Shown in pieces: positions 15,525-23,346 of a stretch of 64,000 nucleotides of DNA (positions are counted from its first letter, which is position 1; every line of letters starts with the position of its first letter). The notes below the pieces were generated by a model that saw only the letters and a list, made by a program, of their open reading frames with translations, was not told where the DNA came from and searched no databases. The translations under genes were made by a program, and so were the position numbers. Source of the DNA: Candidatus Ideonella esbjergensis (GTDB taxonomy: Bacteria; Pseudomonadota; Gammaproteobacteria; Burkholderiales; Burkholderiaceae_C); contig JADJLP010000002.1 in NCBI GenBank assembly GCA_016710065.1, positions 124,001 to 188,000 on the forward strand, read 5' to 3'.

Positions 15525-16664
15525 TCACACCACCCGGCGGCCGGCAACCACCACCTCGCGCACCACGGGCACGTCACCCACGGCACGCACGCGCACCAGG
15601 TCGGCCCGCTGGCCGATGGCCAGTTCGCCGCGGTCGGCCAGGCCGCAGGCCAGTGCCGGCCGGCGGGCGACCACGGCCAGGGCTTCGGGCAGGCTGAAGC
15701 CGGCATCCCGGGTGAGCAGCCACGCCGCCAGCAGCAGGCTGGAGGGCACGTAGTCGGACGAGAGCGCGTCCAGCAGGCCGGCCTTGGCCAGGTCCAGCGC
15801 CGCCACGTTGCCCGAGTGCGAGCCGCCACGCACCACGTTGGGCGCGCCGGCCACGGTGCACAGGCCCAGCGCGTGCGCGTGCCGTGCCGCCGCCAGCGAG
15901 GTGGGGAATTCGCTCATGCCGGCGCCCAGCGCCTGGGCCTCGTCCACGTGCTCTACCGTGGTGTCGTCGTGCGTGGCCAGGGCCACGGCGTGGGTGCGGG
16001 CAAAGTCGGCAAACCAGGCGCGGTTGGGCTGGGCGTGCTCGGCCTGGCGCTGCGGGGCGATGCGCACTTCCTCGTCAAAGCGCGCGTCGCTCCAGCCCTT
16101 CTTGCCGGTGTAGTAAACGCGGGCATGTTCGATCTGGGTCCACTGGCGCTGGCCGGGGGTGTGGTCCATCAGCGAGATCAACCGCAGCCGGCGGTGATGG
16201 GCAAAGGGCGCGAAGAGTTCGCGCGCGTTGGGTGCGGGCAGCTCGCAGCGCACATGAATGTGGTGGTCGGCACGCAGCACACCGGCGGCCTCCAGGCGGT
16301 CCAGCACCTCCAGCAGCGCGCTCTGGTCGCGCGAGCGAAAGCCTTCGCCATACGGGTCGCCCACGCCGATGGCGTCGAGCACGGTGGTGATGCCGGCCGA
16401 GGCGATCTCGGCGTCGTGCGCCTGTACGGCGCCCTGCATGGGAAAGCTCACCTTGGGGCGCGGCATCACGTGGCGTTCGAGGTTGTCGGTGTGTACCTCC
16501 ACCAGGCCGGGCAGCAGCCAATCGCCATCCAGGTCGGTGGCGCCCAGCGCGCTGGTGTTGCCATGGCTGAGGTCGGTGATGCGGCCGCCCTGCACGCGCA
16601 GTGTGCCGTGCAGCACCTCGTGGCCCAGCACCAGGCGGGCGTTGGTGTAGAGCTGCTCGGTCAT
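15525..16664 (-). CDS. phnM: PhnM, alpha-D-ribose 1-methylphosphonate 5-triphosphate diphosphatase
   Basis: The 379-residue amidohydrolase-fold protein removes pyrophosphate from ribosyl-alkylphosphonate triphosphate in the C-P lyase pathway. Visible landmarks are GLVEVHTDNLERHVMPRP (first metal-binding HxD), HIHVRCE, SLMDHTPGQ and ATHDDTT, which together supply the metal ligands. Length equals the family norm. The start at 16664 overlaps the phnL stop by 4 bp (ATGA, 16661-16664). It is the last gene of phnGHIJKLM, so the pathway stops at ribosyl-alkylphosphonate 5-phosphate plus PhnJ cleavage; phnN and phnP are not in the window. Confidence 0.93.
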   Translation of the reverse strand: MTEQLYTNARLVLGHEVLHGTLRVQGGRITDLSHGNTSALGATDLDGDWLLPGLVEVHTDNLERHVMPRPKVSFPMQGAVQAHDAEIASAGITTVLDAIGVGDPYGEGFRSRDQSALLEVLDRLEAAGVLRADHHIHVRCELPAPNARELFAPFAHHRRLRLISLMDHTPGQRQWTQIEHARVYYTGKKGWSDARFDEEVRIAPQRQAEHAQPNRAWFADFARTHAVALATHDDTTVEHVDEAQALGAGMSEFPTSLAAARHAHALGLCTVAGAPNVVRGGSHSGNVAALDLAKAGLLDALSSDYVPSSLLLAAWLLTRDAGFSLPEALAVVARRPALACGLADRGELAIGQRADLVRVRAVGDVPVVREVVVAGRRVV

Positions 16665-17440
16665 GCGGGGCTTTCGATGGGGGACGGGGCCAGGTCGATG
16701 CAGCGGGTGGCCACGGCGTCGCGCACTTCCTCGTCGTGGAAGATGCCCACCATGGCCGCACCCCGGGCCTTGGCCTCGGTGATGAGCTGCACCACCACCT
16801 GGCGGTTGGCGGCGTCCAGCGAGGCGGTGGGTTCGTCCAGCAGCAGCAGGCGCGCCGGCTGCACAAAGCCGCGGGCGATGTTGACGCGCTGCTGCTCGCC
16901 GCCCGAGAAGGTGGCCGGCGGCAGCTCCCACAGAGCGCGAGGCAGGTTCAGGCGAGTGAAGAGCTGGGCCACGCGCTCGCGGGCGCTGTCCAGGGCCTGC
17001 TGCCAGGCGGCGTCGTCGGCGTCGCCGGCCTGCAGGCTGGCGTCGGCCTGCAGCAGGCGTTCGGCCACCACGTCCAGCGCCGGCACGCGCGGCACGGCGC
17101 GCAGGAACTGGCTCACATAGGCCAGCTCGCGCCGGCGCAGGTCCAGCACTTCGTGGGCCGAGGCCTGGGCCATGTCCAGCACCTCGTGGGCCGCGTGGCC
17201 ACCCTGCACCAGGATGCGGCCGCTGTCCACGCCGTAGCTGCCATACAGGCATTTCATCAGCGTGGACTTGCCCTGGCCCGAGGGGCCCACCAAGGCCACG
17301 CATTCGCCGGCGTGCACGTCCAGCGAAACGTCTTGCAGCACCGGCAGCTGGAGGCCGCCGCGCAGGTGCAGTGTGAAGTGCTTGCTGACGCGCTGCACGC
17401 TCAGCACCGGTGTCACCGGATGTCCGTTCATGACCCTCAT
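16661..17440 (-). CDS. phnL: PhnL, C-P lyase complex ABC-type protein
   Basis: A 259-residue ABC ATPase-like protein with Walker A GPSGQGKST, signature FSGGEQQRVNIAR and Walker B LLLLDEPTASLD. With PhnG, PhnH and PhnI it is needed for transfer of the methylphosphonate to ATP-ribose, and it is not a transporter subunit. The start at 17440 is supported by the ATGA overlap with phnK (17437-17440); an internal ATG 9 bp later is possible. It overlaps phnM by 4 bp. Tight overlaps through the operon imply coupled translation and fixed stoichiometry. Confidence 0.93.
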   Translation of the reverse strand: MRVMNGHPVTPVLSVQRVSKHFTLHLRGGLQLPVLQDVSLDVHAGECVALVGPSGQGKSTLMKCLYGSYGVDSGRILVQGGHAAHEVLDMAQASAHEVLDLRRRELAYVSQFLRAVPRVPALDVVAERLLQADASLQAGDADDAAWQQALDSARERVAQLFTRLNLPRALWELPPATFSGGEQQRVNIARGFVQPARLLLLDEPTASLDAANRQVVVQLITEAKARGAAMVGIFHDEEVRDAVATRCIDLAPSPIESPA

Positions 17441-18240
17441 GGCGCCACCACCGACGAAACCAGCAACTGCGTGTAGGCGTGCTGTGGGTCGTCCAGCACG
17501 CGGTCGGTGAGGCCTTGCTCCACGACGCGCCCGCCCTGCATCACCAGGGTGCGGTGGGCCAGCAGCCGGGCCACGCCCAGGTCGTGGGTGACCACCACGG
17601 CCGAGAGGTGCATGCGCGCTACCAGCAGGCGGATCAGGTCCAGCAGCTTGGCCTGCACCGACGCGTCCAGCCCCGAGGTGGGCTCGTCCATCAGCACCAG
17701 GCGCGGCCGGGTGACCAGGTTGCGCGCGATCTGCAGGCGCTGGCGCATGCCGCCCGAGTAGGCGCGCGGCAGGTCGTCCACGCGCGCCACGTCCAGCTCA
17801 ACGCGCGCCATCCAGTCGAGCGCGCTGGCGCGCAGGCGGCCGTAGTGGCGCTCGCCTTGGCCCATCAACCGCTCGCCAATGTTGGCGCCGGCGCTCACGC
17901 CCATGCGCAGGCCGTCGGCCGGGTTCTGCTCCACAAAGCCCCATTCGGTGCGGGCCAGCAGGCGGCGCTGGCGTTCGCTGAGTGTGGCCACGTCCAGCCA
18001 CTCGCCATCGGCGTTCTGGTAGCGGATGGAACCTGCGGTGGGGATGAGGCGGCCGGCCAGGCAGTTGAGCAGGGTGCTCTTGCCCGAGCCCGATTCGCCC
18101 ACGATGGCCACCACCTCGCCGGGGGCCACGCTGAGGCTGGCGCCTTGCACGGCATAGCGGCCGTCGTGAACGGTGCTGAAGCGATGCGACAGGCCGCTGA
18201 CCTGCAGCAGGCATGACGGGGCCGTGTGGGGGCATGTCAT
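17437..18240 (-). CDS. phnK: PhnK, C-P lyase core-associated ABC protein
   Basis: The 267-residue protein has Walker A GESGSGKST, the NPADGLRM segment typical of PhnK after the Q-loop (FVEQNPADG), signature YSGGMRQRLQIAR and Walker B LVLMDEPTSGLD. PhnK binds the PhnJ face of the core complex. The start chosen is ATG at 18238-18240 because it overlaps the phnJ stop (ATGA, 18237-18240); a longer in-frame version reaching 18297 would run far into phnJ and is unlikely. Family assignment is clear. Confidence 0.93.
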   Translation of the reverse strand: MTCPHTAPSCLLQVSGLSHRFSTVHDGRYAVQGASLSVAPGEVVAIVGESGSGKSTLLNCLAGRLIPTAGSIRYQNADGEWLDVATLSERQRRLLARTEWGFVEQNPADGLRMGVSAGANIGERLMGQGERHYGRLRASALDWMARVELDVARVDDLPRAYSGGMRQRLQIARNLVTRPRLVLMDEPTSGLDASVQAKLLDLIRLLVARMHLSAVVVTHDLGVARLLAHRTLVMQGGRVVEQGLTDRVLDDPQHAYTQLLVSSVVAP

Positions 18241-19112
18241 GCGGCAGAGCCCTTTGCAGCTTGGGCCTGGCACCAGTCGGTGTCCGAGCAAGTCCACAGC
18301 GTGTCACCACTGTCCTGCACCACCTCGTCCAGGTAGCTGCTGGTGCAGCCGCACAGTTCGCAGCTGTGGCCGTGGGCCAGCACCTCAAAGGGGTGGTCTT
18401 CGAAGTCCAGGCTCACCACGTCGGTGTAGGGCGGCACGGCGTACAAACGCTTCTCGCGGCCGGCGCCAAACAGCTGCAGGGCGGGCATGCGGTGCATCTT
18501 GGGGTTGTCGAAGGCCGGGATGGGCGAGGGCGACATCACGTAGCGGCCGTTCACCCGCACCGGGTAGTCGTAGGCGGTTTCCACACGGCCCCAGTGGGCA
18601 ATGTCTTCGTAGAGCTTCACGTTCATCAGGCCGTATTCCTCGGCGGCGTGCAGGGCCAGGGTTTCGGCACGGCGTGCCTCCAACCGGTACAGCGGCTCGG
18701 GCTGCGGCACCTGGTAGACCAGCACCTGGCCCTCGTGCAGCGGCTGCTCTGGGATGCGGTGGCGGGTCTGGATCAGCGTGGCCTGGGCCGTGTGCGTGGT
18801 GGTGGCCACACCGGCGGTGCAGGCGAAGAACTCGCGGATGTTGACGGCGTTGGTGGTGTCGTCCGAGCCCTGGTCGATGACCTTGAGCACATCAGCCTCG
18901 CCGATCACGGCCGCCGTCACCTGGATGCCGCCGGTGCCCCAGCCGTAGGCCAGCGGCATCTCGCGCGAGCCGAAGGGCACCTGGTGGCCGGGGATGGCCA
19001 CGGCCTTGAGCAGGGCGCGGCGGATCATGCGCTTGGTGCGCTCGTCCAGGTAGGCGAAGTTGTAGCCCTCGGCCGGACCGGCCGACCCCACGACGTCGGC
19101 GGTGCTGTTCAT
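18237..19112 (-). CDS. phnJ: PhnJ, radical-SAM carbon-phosphorus lyase
   Basis: The 291-residue catalytic subunit cleaves the C-P bond of ribosyl-alkylphosphonate with a [4Fe-4S] cluster and S-adenosylmethionine. The C-terminal cysteine cluster is visible as CELCGC, then CSDTDWC, matching the four conserved Cys of PhnJ. N-terminal FAYLDERTKRMIRRALLKA and GWGTGGIQVT are family hallmarks. The start overlaps the phnI stop by 4 bp. It is the defining gene of the cluster and shows that C-P lyase chemistry is intended here. Confidence 0.96.
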   Translation of the reverse strand: MNSTADVVGSAGPAEGYNFAYLDERTKRMIRRALLKAVAIPGHQVPFGSREMPLAYGWGTGGIQVTAAVIGEADVLKVIDQGSDDTTNAVNIREFFACTAGVATTTHTAQATLIQTRHRIPEQPLHEGQVLVYQVPQPEPLYRLEARRAETLALHAAEEYGLMNVKLYEDIAHWGRVETAYDYPVRVNGRYVMSPSPIPAFDNPKMHRMPALQLFGAGREKRLYAVPPYTDVVSLDFEDHPFEVLAHGHSCELCGCTSSYLDEVVQDSGDTLWTCSDTDWCQAQAAKGSAA

Positions 19113-20227
19113 GCGTCTTCCTCCTGCGCGGCGGCGCGGGCCTGGCCCTCGGCGCGCAGCTGGCGTATGACCTGCAGCTCGGATTCGAAGGTCACGTAGT
19201 GCGGCAGCTTCAGGTGCTGTACAAAGCCCGAGGCCTCCACGCTGTCGCCCTGCGGCAGCACAAACTCCTGCTCCTGCGCGGGGCTCTGCGGCAGCTCGCC
19301 GAACTCGTCACCGCGCAGTGCGCGGTCGACCAGCGACATGGCCATGGCCTTGCGTTCGCCATGGCCCATCACCAGGCCGTAGCCGCGCGTGAACTGCGGC
19401 GGCAGCTCGGCACTGCCCACGAACTGGTTCAGCATCTGGCATTCGGTCAAGTCGACCTCGCCGACCTCGATGGCGAAGTCCAGCTCGTCAGGCACGAGGC
19501 TTACGGCCACGCTGCCAAAGCGGATGTCGCCGCCGAAGGGGTGGGTGTGGCCGTAGCCGCGCTGTGTGGCATAGCCCATGCCCAGCACCCAGCCCTCGTC
19601 GGCGCGGGCCAGCATCTGCAGGCGGCCACTGCGCGGCAGCGGGTAGCGCGGCGGGTCGCGGGTGATGTCCACCGGCTCGGGGTCGCCCGCACTGGGCTGC
19701 GCCGGCTCCACCAGGCCTTCGGTGATCAGGCCCTGCAGCGCATGCGGAACTGCGCCATCGCCGGGCTCGACACTGCGGCGCGCGGGGCGAACCGCATCCA
19801 GGTTGGGCTCAGCGACATCAGGGTGCAACAGGCCGAAGTCCAGCAGGCGCTGCGTGTAGTCATAGGTGGGGCCCAAGACCTGGCCACCGGGCAGGTCCTT
19901 GAAGATGGCCGATACGCGGCGCCGGGCCCGCATGTGGCCGGTGTCCAGTGGCTCGCTGTTGGCCAGGCGCGGCAAGGTGGTGCGGTAGGCGCGCAGCAAA
20001 AAGGCCGCTTCAATCGGGTCGCCCTGCGCCTGCACCAGCGCCAGCGCCGCCAGCTCGGGGTCGTAGAGCGAGGCCTCGGCCATCACGCGGCCCACCAGCA
20101 AACCCATCTGCTCGCGCACCTGGGCTACTTCCAGGCGCGGCACATCCAGGTCACCGCGGCGGGCCTGGCTCAGCAGATCGCGCGAGGCCGCAATCGCCGC
20201 TTCGCCCCCCTTGACTGCGATGTACAT
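19109..20227 (-). CDS. phnI: PhnI, C-P lyase core complex subunit (nucleosidase)
   Basis: The 372-residue protein begins MYIAVKGGEAAIA, the usual PhnI N-terminus, and continues with EASLYDPELAALALVQAQGD and AFLLRAYRTTLPRL, all characteristic. PhnI with GHL exchanges the adenine of ATP for the phosphonate. The start at 20227 is preferred over an upstream in-frame codon because the extra leader is not PhnI-like. An 80-bp gap separates it from phnH, the only non-overlapping junction inside the operon, and may contain an independent ribosome binding site. Confidence 0.94.
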   Translation of the reverse strand: MYIAVKGGEAAIAASRDLLSQARRGDLDVPRLEVAQVREQMGLLVGRVMAEASLYDPELAALALVQAQGDPIEAAFLLRAYRTTLPRLANSEPLDTGHMRARRRVSAIFKDLPGGQVLGPTYDYTQRLLDFGLLHPDVAEPNLDAVRPARRSVEPGDGAVPHALQGLITEGLVEPAQPSAGDPEPVDITRDPPRYPLPRSGRLQMLARADEGWVLGMGYATQRGYGHTHPFGGDIRFGSVAVSLVPDELDFAIEVGEVDLTECQMLNQFVGSAELPPQFTRGYGLVMGHGERKAMAMSLVDRALRGDEFGELPQSPAQEQEFVLPQGDSVEASGFVQHLKLPHYVTFESELQVIRQLRAEGQARAAAQEEDA

Positions 20228-20307
20228 GTCAGTACCGCCCGGCCGCCCGAAGGTGCTGACGCGCCCCACGGGGGCCGCGAACGAAGTGAGCTTGGGGTCG
20301 TTTCATT

Positions 20308-20961
20308 TCAGGCCTCCAGGGTCAGGTGGGTGGACCTGGGGATGGCGGCCAGGCGCGGGCCGCAACACAGCACCAGGTCAATGCCGCGCGGCAGGGCGCG
20401 CTGCTGGCCCTGACGCCAACGCCAGAAATCGGGTGCCAGGCCTTGCACCGCCAACGACTGCACGTGCTGGATGCCGGGTCCGCGCAGTTGCAGCAGCGCC
20501 GCGCCGCTCAGGGGCTGCTGCTCGTCCAGGCCGGCCACCTCGATCAGCAGCGTGGCGCCAAGCTGCGGCGCCTCGTCGCTGCCCTGGGCCAGTGCGGCCC
20601 ACAGCCCGGAGTGCAGATCGGCCGCGCGCGTCGCCACGATGGGGGCTGCGCTGGCATCGGTCAGCGCGGCGCCGCAGTGAAAGCGAAAGTACGCCGCTGC
20701 CGCTGCGCTGTTGAGCGGCGAGTGCAGGTGCAGTGGGGCCTCGGGGTCGAGCAGGGTCAGCAGCGACACCGTCATCGCCAGGCCAAACGGGTGCGCGGGG
20801 TGTTGCGAAGCCGGTGGCTGCACGCCCTCTTGCGCCACACCCCGCAGGGCCATGATGCGGCCCGGCGCGGCCATGGCCGACAGCAGTGTTCTGAACGCCT
20901 GCTGCGTTCCCTGCACCGGGTGTGCCAGGCCCTGACCCAGGCTGGCCAGCATGATGTTCAT
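20308..20961 (-). CDS. phnH: PhnH, C-P lyase core complex subunit
   Basis: A 217-residue protein with PhnH features: PVQGTQQAFRTLLSAMAAPGR near the N-terminus (residues about 15-35), TLLDPEAPLHL, and a C-terminal GIDLVLCCGPRLAAIPR motif. PhnH forms part of the PhnG2H2I2J2 core and has a PLP-transferase-like fold without the cofactor. The start overlaps the phnG stop by 4 bp (20958-20961). Confidence 0.93.
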   Translation of the reverse strand: MNIMLASLGQGLAHPVQGTQQAFRTLLSAMAAPGRIMALRGVAQEGVQPPASQHPAHPFGLAMTVSLLTLLDPEAPLHLHSPLNSAAAAAYFRFHCGAALTDASAAPIVATRAADLHSGLWAALAQGSDEAPQLGATLLIEVAGLDEQQPLSGAALLQLRGPGIQHVQSLAVQGLAPDFWRWRQGQQRALPRGIDLVLCCGPRLAAIPRSTHLTLEA

Positions 20962-21437
20962 GCAGCCGCCTCCGCTTGCAAGGTGTAGAACTGCACGCGG
21001 CTGGCCGCAGTGCGTGCCTGGGCCTCAGCACGCTCGCAAGCCAAGGCGGCGGCCAGCGGCGCCACCACATCGGCCATCAGGCGCGCGCGCCAATGGGGTT
21101 GCTGCAGCAGCGCATCGAGCCGGGCGATCCAGCCCACGCGTTCCATGTCGCGGCCCAGCACATAGCCCACGCCCACGGTGGCGCGGCCGCTGGCGTCCTG
21201 GTGGCGCAGCACGCAGCGGCTGACGGTGGCTTCGCCCAGGTTGAAGCGCTCGCCGTGTTGCGCCACGCGTGCCCTCAGCATCACCAGCCCCACCTCGGGG
21301 GCGCGCAGGGTGTCGAAGGGCAGGGCCATCAGCTCGCCCATGCGCTCGGCCAGCAGGGTGCGCGGCGCGTGGGCCAGCACACCCAGCCAATGCTGCCTTG
21401 CGGCTTGCGGGTCATTGGCGGGGTGGGCTTCGGTCAT
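20958..21437 (-). CDS. phnG: PhnG, C-P lyase core complex subunit
   Basis: The 159-residue first gene of the C-P lyase operon. It has PhnG landmarks: RQHWLGVLAHAP at the N-terminus, RAPEVGLVMLRAR, FNLGEATVSRC and GVGYVLGRD. It is a core-complex subunit needed for forming the ribosyl-phosphonate. The ATG at 21435-21437 lies inside the left half-site of the Pho-type promoter of the divergent DUF1045 gene. Its own Pho-type promoter is about 50 bp upstream. Confidence 0.93.
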   Translation of the reverse strand: MTEAHPANDPQAARQHWLGVLAHAPRTLLAERMGELMALPFDTLRAPEVGLVMLRARVAQHGERFNLGEATVSRCVLRHQDASGRATVGVGYVLGRDMERVGWIARLDALLQQPHWRARLMADVVAPLAAALACERAEAQARTAASRVQFYTLQAEAAA

Positions 21438-21465
21438 GGGTTTGTCATGGCAGCGACTCTAAGAT
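21431..21465 (+). promoter_or_regulatory. Candidate Pho promoter of the DUF1045 gene
   Basis: CGGTCAT-GGGT-TTGTCAT (21431-21448), TCA triplets 11 bp apart, is followed after 11 bp by TAAGAT (21460-21465). The start codon of the DUF1045 gene is 47 bp further right. The box includes the start codon of phnG. Confidence 0.6.
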
Positions 21466-21472
21466 GAGGCCC

Positions 21473-21506
21473 AGTATCGCGATGCTCAGTGACAGTTTCT
21501 TGAAGT
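21473..21506 (-). promoter_or_regulatory. Candidate Pho promoter of phnGHIJKLM
   Basis: The minus strand shows ACTTCAA-GAAA-CTGTCAC (21489-21506) with an A-rich spacer as in the classical Pho box. Exactly 10 bp later is GATACT (21473-21478). The phnG start codon follows after 35 bp. It is among the best matches in the window. Confidence 0.7.
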
Positions 21507-21512
21507 GACCCC

Positions 21513-22214
21513 TTGACCTCTCCACCCGCCACCGAGCCGCGCTACGCGGTCTACTGGACGCCTGAAACGAACCACCCTTTGTGGCGGGTCGGCTGCGCCT
21601 GGCTGGGGCGAGACCCCGGTGCTGCCGGGCCGGCTGCCGCACCCGCCAGGGTGCATGTGGGAGAACCCTGGCGCTACGGATTTCATGCCACGCTGAAGGC
21701 GCCGATGCGCTTGGTGGCTGGCGCCAGCCGCAATGAGTTCCTGGCTTCAGTGGAGCGCCTGGCCCGGCGTGGCCACGAATTCCAGATGCCGCCGCTCCGG
21801 GTGGATTGGCTGGATCGCTTCATCGCCATCCGGCCTCTGCAGCCACTGGCCGAGCGTGCGCCGCTGCAGCAACTGGCCAACGCCTGCGTGGCCGAGCTGG
21901 ACCACTACCGCGCGCCACCCAGCGATGAAGAATTGGCCCGGCGGTTGAGCGCACCGCTGGACGAGTTGGGGCAGGATTTGCTGCTGCGCTGGGGCTATCC
22001 CCATGTGCTGCAGCGCTGGCGCTTTCACATCACGCTGAGCGACCGGTTTGCCGACCCGCGCAGCGGCGAGGCGCAGGCCATGTTCAGGCAAGCACAGGCC
22101 TGGTTTGCCCCCGCGCTGGCGGCTCCCTTGGCCACCGAGTCGCTCTGCGTCTTTGAGCAGGCCGGCACCGACCAGGCCTTTCGCTTGCTGCACCGTTTTG
22201 GCGTGGGCGATTGA
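21513..22214 (+). CDS. DUF1045 2H-phosphoesterase-like phosphonate metabolism protein
   Basis: The 233-residue protein has two HxT motifs in matching contexts, YGFHATLKAP and WRFHITLSDRF, the signature of the 2H phosphoesterase superfamily, which hydrolyses cyclic nucleotide or ribose phosphates. The family is known to occur next to C-P lyase genes. It is divergent from phnG and starts at TTG (21513). C-P lyase releases a ribose 1,2-cyclic phosphate normally opened by PhnP. phnP is absent here, so this protein is a good candidate substitute; that role is inference. Confidence 0.8.
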   Translation: MTSPPATEPRYAVYWTPETNHPLWRVGCAWLGRDPGAAGPAAAPARVHVGEPWRYGFHATLKAPMRLVAGASRNEFLASVERLARRGHEFQMPPLRVDWLDRFIAIRPLQPLAERAPLQQLANACVAELDHYRAPPSDEELARRLSAPLDELGQDLLLRWGYPHVLQRWRFHITLSDRFADPRSGEAQAMFRQAQAWFAPALAAPLATESLCVFEQAGTDQAFRLLHRFGVGD

Positions 22215-22219
22215 GGCCG

Positions 22220-22244
22220 AAAAAAAGGGCCACCGAAGTGGCCC
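22220..22244 (-). terminator. Intrinsic terminator of the porin gene
   Basis: A perfect 7-bp stem, GGGCCAC / GTGGCCC, with a TTCG loop on the minus strand, is followed by seven T residues. It lies 57 bp downstream of the porin stop codon and just past the DUF1045 stop on the other strand. Confidence 0.85.
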
Positions 22245-22301
22245 GAACGTCTCTCTGACAAGAGGCGCCGCACACTCGCGTGGGCAGCACACGGCGAAAC
22301 T

Positions 22302-23264
22302 TCAGAAGTTGTGCTTGAGGCCGAAGTCGTAGCCGGTGGCCTTGTTGGCGGCGGGCATGGCCGGGCGGCCTTCGCGAACCAGATCGGCGTACACGCTGGT
22401 GCGCTTGGACAGGGGGTACACGTAGCCAATGGCGGTGCGCTTGTCGAGCACGATGGCGGTGTCCTTGTTCTTCAGCTGGCCCAGGCTGAGGCGCAGCTCG
22501 CCACCGGCGATGGGGGCGGTGGCCGAGAGCAGGTACGACTGGCGTTTTTTGGCCAGGCCGTCCTTGCCAGTGCCGTAGAAGGCGCCGAGCTTGACCATGC
22601 CGAAGTTGTAGCTGGCGTTCAGCGTGGTCCAGATGTCGTCGGCATCGCCCGGGTTCTCGTAGCCCAGGCCCAGAGTCAGCGGGCCGGCGCCGTAGGCCAC
22701 GCCCAGGCTCAAGGTTCGTTTCTCGGCGGTGCCGGCGGCCGGGGCATTTTTGCCGGCTTCGCCCAGCTGTGCGGCGAAGGTCAGGCCAGAGGCGGCGATG
22801 CGGTAGTTCAGGGTATTGCTGTAGCGGGTGGCGCCTATGCCGCCGTTCATGATGGTGCCATTGGCCACCACGGTGTCGGTGCCCCAGGGGTCACCGGGGC
22901 TCTGGCTGTAGGTGTAGGCGGGGTTCTCGTCACGGCCCATCCAGAAGCGGCCAAAACTACCCTCCAGACCGACAAGGGCCTTGCCGTCCCAGAAGCGGGT
23001 GGCGGCAGAGAGCGAACCATCGGCAGGGTTGAGACGGTGCTCAATCTGGAACACGGCCTTCAGGCCGCCACCCAGGTCGTCGGTGCCGCGAAAGCCCAGT
23101 CGGTTGCCCGAGCCGGTGCGGATCTCCTTGTTGGCGACCTTGTCGGCCTGCTGGGTCAGGGCCAGGTCCAGACGGCCATAGACGGTGACCGAGGACTGGG
23201 CCAGCGCGCCGCCGGCCAGGGTGGCCACGGCAAGGGCGATGGCGCCGGTGTGCAAGAGTTTCAT
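22302..23264 (-). CDS. General porin (Burkholderiales type), likely phosphate-starvation induced
   Basis: The 320-residue outer-membrane beta-barrel protein has a signal peptide (ATLAGGALAQ), the mature start SSVTVYGRLDLAL, the family motif NRLGFRGTDDLGGGLKA, and a terminal aromatic residue (GLKHNF) needed for BAM-dependent assembly. It forms a trimeric diffusion channel; selectivity cannot be read from sequence. The ATG at 23264 is chosen over 23273 because AGGA lies 9 nt upstream. A near-consensus Pho box sits inside the 3' end of ugd just upstream. A terminator follows. Confidence 0.88.
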   Translation of the reverse strand: MKLLHTGAIALAVATLAGGALAQSSVTVYGRLDLALTQQADKVANKEIRTGSGNRLGFRGTDDLGGGLKAVFQIEHRLNPADGSLSAATRFWDGKALVGLEGSFGRFWMGRDENPAYTYSQSPGDPWGTDTVVANGTIMNGGIGATRYSNTLNYRIAASGLTFAAQLGEAGKNAPAAGTAEKRTLSLGVAYGAGPLTLGLGYENPGDADDIWTTLNASYNFGMVKLGAFYGTGKDGLAKKRQSYLLSATAPIAGGELRLSLGQLKNKDTAIVLDKRTAIGYVYPLSKRTSVYADLVREGRPAMPAANKATGYDFGLKHNF

Positions 23265-23311
23265 GGGGTGCATTCCTGTAGGGTTGAATCGTGGCGAAGC
23301 GAACTGCTCGC

Positions 23312-23346
23312 AGTCTAGGAAGCGCCTGTTGATGCTTTGATGACAG
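23312..23346 (-). promoter_or_regulatory. Pho promoter of the porin gene, embedded in the 3' end of ugd
   Basis: The minus strand shows CTGTCAT-CAAA-GCATCAA (23329-23346), then 11 bp, then TAGACT (23312-23317). The box encodes the last residues of Ugd (VIKASTGAS) with A-rich codons (AAA GCA TCA ACA) that differ from the GC-rich usage around it. Confidence 0.7.
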
